Shown here: in pieces, positions 62,746 through 64,000 of the stretch
Layout: each line of letters begins with the position of its first letter
How positions within the stretch are numbered: position 1 is the first letter of the stretch
The notes under the pieces: generated by a model
Databases searched by the model: none
What the model was told of the DNA's origin: nothing
The model's input: the letters and a program-made list of their open reading frames with translations, nothing else
DNA from: Cellulosimicrobium sp. ES-005
Lineage (GTDB): Bacteria; Actinomycetota; Actinomycetes; Actinomycetales; Cellulomonadaceae
Direction: 5' to 3'
Assembly: GCF_040448685.1 (NCBI RefSeq)
Contig: NZ_CP159290.1
Coordinates: 4,791,881 to 4,855,880, forward strand
DNA length: 64,000 bases
Program-made: the position numbers and the translations under genes

Positions 62746-63935
62746 GGGTGCTGCTCCGTCGTCGTGTCGGTCAAGAGGCCGAGCTCGTCGGCCAGGATCA
62801 GGTACATGCCGTGGGACCAGAGCAGGGGCAGGGCCACGGGCCCCCACTTCTCGATCCACTCGTCGCGCGAGTCGGCGTGCAGGAGGTGGTCGGGGACCTG
62901 CTCGGGCATCTGCCCGTCGGGTTCGGCCTGGGAGGCGATCCACCGCAGGTGGCGCCACGCCTCGTCGGTCCGACCGGCGCGCGCGTGGTTCCAGCCGAGC
63001 AGGGCCGACAGCAGGAGCCACTGGCCGCCCCCGTAGAACACGTCGGCGCGGAAGCGGTGCACGCCGCCGTCCACGTCGAGGTCGCGCGCGACGGCGTCGA
63101 GCGTGGCCTCCGCGACGGGTGATCCGGGCTCGACGAGGCCGAACGGGACGACGCACGCGGCGAGCGACGCGTCGACCGCGCCCGAACCGAACCACTTCGC
63201 GAGGTGCGGAGCGTCGGGGTCGCTCGCGCGGCCCGACGTCATGCCCTCGGCGTGCACGAGCGCGACGATCTCCTCGGCGATCCGGAGGGCGCGCATCGAG
63301 CGCGCGTCGTCGAGGAGGGGGGAGCCGTCGGCCGACCGGGCGCCCGCGACGGCCATGAGGCCCGCGCGGACCGGGGCCAGGGTCGAGGGGTGGCGCTCCT
63401 CGACGTGCTCCTCCCACCAGTCGTAGCAGGGGAGGCGCCACGTCGCGAAGAGGTAGTCGACCGCGATCCGTACGGCGTCGCGGTAGGCGTCGAGAGGGCG
63501 GCCGTGACGCTCCGCGTGCGTCACGAGCTGCCACAGCCACATGCCGTACCCGTCGGTCTGGAAGTCCCACCAGGGGTCCTGACCGTCGGATCCGTCGAGC
63601 CGGAACCGCGTGGGCAGCATGTCCGTCAGCGGCAGCTCCTCCCCGGCCTCGGCCCGAGCGAGCAGTGCCGCGACGTGCTCGCCGCGGGACGTCAGGACGC
63701 CCACGGCCCACCGGTGGAAGCGGTCGACGGACTCGACGTCGCCGTAGCGGGACATCCCCTCGGCGACGAACGACCCGTCACGGAACCACGCATAGCCCTG
63801 GTAGGCGCTGAACGTCGGCGAGGCGGGGTAGGCGCCGCCGACGTCCTGGTGCTGTGAGATCACCTCCGCGCTGACGTGCGCCAGGTCGCGCAGGTGGTCG
63901 AGGTCGTCGGTCGTCGCGGGAAGGGCGATGCTCAT
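62742..63935 (-). CDS. GH15-like (alpha/alpha)6 glycosidase
   Basis: A 397-residue all-helical protein with features of glucoamylase-type GH15 enzymes. SAYQGYAWFRDGSFVAEGMS is the conserved WxRDxSF stretch; DFQTDGYGMWLWQLVTHAER follows; the probable general acid is in PCYDWWEEHVEERHPSTLAP (Glu), and the base may be Glu in AEPDGQMPEQVPD. No signal peptide. This is like intracellular isomaltose glucohydrolase/glucodextranase-type enzymes. ATG 63935 follows a short leader from the window edge; with GH31 it likely degrades imported alpha-linked oligosaccharides. Regulator and transporter lie outside the window. Confidence 0.82.
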   Translation of the reverse strand: MSIALPATTDDLDHLRDLAHVSAEVISQHQDVGGAYPASPTFSAYQGYAWFRDGSFVAEGMSRYGDVESVDRFHRWAVGVLTSRGEHVAALLARAEAGEELPLTDMLPTRFRLDGSDGQDPWWDFQTDGYGMWLWQLVTHAERHGRPLDAYRDAVRIAVDYLFATWRLPCYDWWEEHVEERHPSTLAPVRAGLMAVAGARSADGSPLLDDARSMRALRIAEEIVALVHAEGMTSGRASDPDAPHLAKWFGSGAVDASLAACVVPFGLVEPGSPVAEATLDAVARDLDVDGGVHRFRADVFYGGGQWLLLSALLGWNHARAGRTDEAWRHLRWIASQAEPDGQMPEQVPDHLLHADSRDEWIEKWGPVALPLLWSHGMYLILADELGLLTDTTTEQHP

Positions 63936-63976
63936 GGATGTCGTCCTGGGTGGTGAGGGTGGGTGGATCCGGGGGT

Positions 63977-64000
63977 GGGGGGGGGGGGGGGGGGGGGGGG
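63977..64000. repeat. Homopolymer of 24 G at the window end
   Basis: From 63977 to the last base every position is G, preceded by GGGGGT. It lies about 40 nt upstream of the GH15 ATG (poly-C on that strand). It looks like an assembly or base-calling artefact at a contig end. Confidence 0.9.

Overview
The window is a stretch of chromosome from a very GC-rich actinobacterium. GTG starts are frequent, and the gene orders smc-ftsY-amtB-glnK-glnD-ffh, rpsP-khpA-rimM-trmD-rplS-lepB-rnhB and xerC-M23-rpsB-tsf-pyrH-frr-cdsA-rlmN-dxr-rseP are typical of the phylum. A secreted GH18 chitinase with a chitin-binding module, a dha phosphotransferase operon and intracellular GH15/GH31 enzymes suggest a polysaccharide-degrading Micrococcales member (Cellulomonadaceae/Promicromonosporaceae, for example Cellulosimicrobium or Isoptericola). 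That assignment is inferred from gene content only.

Layout. 1-15.9 kb is accessory: a 5'-truncated cofE (F420-0 glutamyl ligase), small enzymes, the chitinase, two probable F420-dependent flavin-type proteins, an AraC/NmrA/DUF1772 divergon, a lipoprotein, a three-gene ABC importer resembling the proposed F420-0 uptake cassette, an SDR, and a membrane molybdoenzyme with an internal Tat-like motif. 15.9-16.8 kb is regulatory DNA: a leaderless 24-codon leader peptide ending Cys-Cys, then an isoleucine T-box. 16.8-21.7 kb carries ileS-folC. 21.7-26.9 kb is a metabolic insert (dhaKLM, then a TetR regulator with a DHA2 efflux pump) lying between folC and DUF4233-ndk, genes that are commonly adjacent in actinobacteria.

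26.9-60.4 kb is a core block: nucleotide metabolism (ndk, pyrH), chromosome organisation (smc, xerC), protein targeting (ftsY, ffh, lepB), nitrogen sensing (amtB, glnK, a GlnD with no room for its ACT domains), ribosomal proteins and factors (rpsP, rplS, rpsB, tsf, frr, rimM, trmD, rlmN), DNA processing (dprA, yifB), lipid and isoprenoid synthesis (cdsA, dxr) and a site-2 protease. 60.4-63.9 kb is a minus-strand GH15-GH31 pair. The last 24 bases are an uninterrupted G run, which looks like a contig end.

Regulation visible in the sequence: many starts have a TAnnnT-like -10 hexamer 6-8 nt upstream and no Shine-Dalgarno, implying leaderless transcripts. Operon ends carry perfect GC-rich hairpins with no real T tract. 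No tRNA, rRNA, CRISPR array or insertion sequence was recognised.
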